Assembly: GCF_036231905.1 (NCBI RefSeq)
Contig: NZ_JAZARE010000009.1
Coordinates: forward strand, 62,001 to 126,000
Origin: CAMLIZ01 sp036231905
GTDB taxonomy: Bacteria; Pseudomonadota; Gammaproteobacteria; Burkholderiales; Burkholderiaceae_C
Direction of reading: 5' to 3'
DNA length: 64,000 nt
Made by a program: the position numbers and the translations under genes. The notes under the pieces are model-generated. The model did not search any database. It was given only the letters and a program-made list of their open reading frames with translations, and had not been told where the DNA came from. Positions 62,557-64,000 of the stretch are shown here, piece after piece. Each line of letters begins with the position of its first letter. Position 1 is the stretch's first letter.

Positions 62557-62910
62557 TCAGCGCAGGGCGGCCAGGGTGTTGCTGCGGAAAGTGTCACCAC
62601 GGCGCACCGGGTGGGCCACCGCCAGCAGCTCGCCGGCCGGGATCAGGGCGTCGTTGGCGCGGGCGGCCAGCACCTCGGCCTTCACGCTGGCGCGGGCCAC
62701 CAGGCTGCGCTCGCTGGTCACGCCGAAGTTCTCTTCGCCTGCGGCCAGCAGTTCCCCGGCACGCAGGGCTTGGCGGGTTTCCGCCTTCACTTCGGCGCGG
62801 CTGCGGGTGGAAGCGACGGCGGCGCTGTTGTCCAGCGTGATGTCGTCGGCCAGGGCGGAGCCGGCGGCGATGGCCAGGGCGGCGAGGGAGATGAGTTGCT
62901 TGGCATTCAT
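62557..62910 (-). CDS. DUF4148 family exported protein
   Basis: A 117-residue protein with a signal peptide (MNAKQLISLAALAIAAGSALA). The mature part has the DUF4148 pattern SRAEVKAETRQALRAGEL, a V-x-A-E-x-x-x-A-x-R-x-G repeat that recurs in weaker form later (ASVKAEVLAARANDALIPAGEL). The family is almost confined to Burkholderiales; function unknown. AAGGAC precedes the ATG. Divergent from the LysR gene at 63044. Confidence 0.85.
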   Translation of the reverse strand: MNAKQLISLAALAIAAGSALADDITLDNSAAVASTRSRAEVKAETRQALRAGELLAAGEENFGVTSERSLVARASVKAEVLAARANDALIPAGELLAVAHPVRRGDTFRSNTLAALR

Positions 62911-63043
62911 GGTCAGGTCCTTTCAGTTGTTGCGTCGCGTCATGCGATGGAATGAACTGTAGGCTTTGCGTTTCGCGGGATAAATACGCATCGTTTCAAT
63001 GGATGATTGCGCATTCTGGAAGAATCGGCGCTGGAGGTGACTC

Positions 63044-64000
63044 ATGGACCGTTTGCAATCGATGCGCGTGTTCGCCAAGGTGGTGGAGCTGGGCAGCCTG
63101 GCGGCAGCCGCGCGGGAGCTCGATCTCTCGCCCGCGGTGGTGACCCGCCTGCTCGCCGACCTGGAAGCGCACCTCAACGTGCGCCTGCTCAACCGCACCA
63201 CGCGCCGGCTCGCGCTCACCGAGGTGGGCGAGGCCTACCTGGATCGGGTGCGCCAGATCCTGTCCGAGCTCGATGAGGCCGAGGCGCTGGCCATGGCGTC
63301 CACCCGCGAGCCGCGTGGTGAGCTGCGCCTGCTGATGCCGCCGCCCTTTGCGGCACACCAGTTCGCCAAGCACCTGCCGAAGTTCCGCGCTCGCCACCCC
63401 AAGGTGACGATCGACCTGGAGGTGCGTTCCGGCCCGATCGAGACGGCCGACGAGGGCTGCGACGTGTCGGTGATCGTCAGCGGGCGGCACCGGCCGCTGC
63501 GTGGCGACTTCGTGGCCCGGCTGCTCGCCCGCACTGAGGTGATCGTGTGCGCCACGCCGGAGTACCTGGACCGGCGCGGCCGGCCACAGCATCCGCGCGA
63601 GCTGGTGGAGCACGAGGCGCTGGTGCCGGTGCTGCCCAACGTGCCGCGCGAGTGGGTGTTCCAGAGTGGCGCCTGGGGCGACGACGAACCGGGCGGCGAC
63701 ACGACGACCATCTCCTTGCAGGGCGCGCTGTCCACCAACCACATCGACACCCTGTTTGCGGCCGCGCTGGCCGGCATGGGCATCGTGGGCCTGCCGTCGT
63801 TCATGCTGGAGGACGCGCTGCTCGAGGGCGTGCTCGAGCGTGTGCTGCCGCACTGGCGGCTGATGGACTTCCACATCTACGCCGCCATGCCCTCGCGCAA
63901 ATACATGCCGGCGCGCACGCGGGCCTTCATCGACTTCCTGGTGGAAACCTTTGGCGGCGAAGACCGCGACCCCTGGCTGGCGGCCGCCGGCTGCGAAACC
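63044..64000 (+). CDS. LysR-family transcriptional regulator (3' end beyond window)
   Basis: The first 319 codons of a LysR regulator; no stop is reached before the window ends. HTH: MRVFAKVVELGSLAAAARELDLSPAVVTRLLADLE, then LNVRLLNRTTRRLALTEVGEAYLDRV, which together mark the DmlR/AaeR-like CrgA-type group; the effector domain begins ~90. GGAGGTGA lies before ATG 63044. It is divergent from the DUF4148 gene, and its target is unknown. Confidence 0.92.
   Translation, partial: MDRLQSMRVFAKVVELGSLAAAARELDLSPAVVTRLLADLEAHLNVRLLNRTTRRLALTEVGEAYLDRVRQILSELDEAEALAMASTREPRGELRLLMPPPFAAHQFAKHLPKFRARHPKVTIDLEVRSGPIETADEGCDVSVIVSGRHRPLRGDFVARLLARTEVIVCATPEYLDRRGRPQHPRELVEHEALVPVLPNVPREWVFQSGAWGDDEPGGDTTTISLQGALSTNHIDTLFAAALAGMGIVGLPSFMLEDALLEGVLERVLPHWRLMDFHIYAAMPSRKYMPARTRAFIDFLVETFGGEDRDPWLAAAGCET

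Overview
This 64 kb window is a gene-dense piece of a high-GC chromosome (about 70% G+C by eye). Gene content points to a betaproteobacterium of the order Burkholderiales, Rubrivivax/Roseateles/Aquabacterium-like: an adjacent metX-metW pair, a DUF4148 protein, two PEP-CTERM proteins, GcvA-type LysR regulators, an intracellular PHB depolymerase and a small exported FixH-like/di-haem peroxidase pair. No tRNA, rRNA, CRISPR array, prophage or insertion sequence was seen. Most genes are ordinary chromosomal genes; many start with ATGA/GTGA overlaps, so short operons are common.

Layout. 0-4.5 kb: end of an M14 carboxypeptidase, a VOC protein, an exported unknown and a PAS-PAS hybrid kinase. 4.5-7.2 kb (minus): a 3-hydroxyisobutyrate dehydrogenase-type reductase followed by two LysR regulators. 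7.4-12.6 kb: small oxidoreductase/isomerase/exporter genes, an acetyltransferase, an M23 peptidase, a VOC protein and DUF1428. 12.6-15.9 kb: an amidase and a DJ-1/AraC regulator divergent from an isonitrile hydratase-like DJ-1 protein. 15.9-18.2 kb: FixH-like lipoprotein plus di-haem peroxidase, ending in a bidirectional terminator against a PEP-CTERM gene. 18.4-20.7 kb: an SRPBCC-ArsR operon with a striking two-palindrome promoter, an esterase and a MerR gene with a textbook MerR-type promoter. 20.7-23.6 kb: a two-subunit molybdenum hydroxylase, then a long inverted-repeat element. 23.8-31.2 kb: a five-module hybrid kinase, pyrF, a diguanylate cyclase and a sigma-54 activator. 31.4-36.8 kb: aldehyde dehydrogenase behind a sigma-54 promoter, purB, a nucleosidase-like lipoprotein and cbiA. 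36.8-39.4 kb: a two-gene module matching URC1 and URC4 of the URC uracil-degradation pathway. 39.7-45.1 kb: ParA, a ribbon-helix-helix protein, PHB depolymerase, an SNF2 helicase and SUI1/YciH. 45.1-50.1 kb: two glutathione transferases, an exported HExxH protein, upp, an orphan ATP synthase c subunit and cytosine deaminase. 50.1-56.4 kb: second PEP-CTERM protein, a GltB-like FMN protein and a 1037-residue class A penicillin-binding protein. 56.4-58.3 kb: metX-metW behind a SAM-II-type riboswitch with an intrinsic terminator. 58.3-64 kb: an exported unknown, a dienoyl-CoA isomerase-like protein, a lysophospholipase-like hydrolase, an M20 peptidase, a DUF4148 protein and the 5' part of a LysR gene.

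How genes work together. Cytosine deaminase, uracil phosphoribosyltransferase, the GTP-cyclohydrolase-II-like URC1 protein and the DUF1688 (URC4) protein together could take cytosine/uracil into the poorly characterised URC route. MetX and MetW are controlled together by the riboswitch. The sigma-54 activator probably drives the divergent aldehyde dehydrogenase. The ArsR and MerR genes appear self-regulated. These statements rest on motif reading and family knowledge only; no database search was run.
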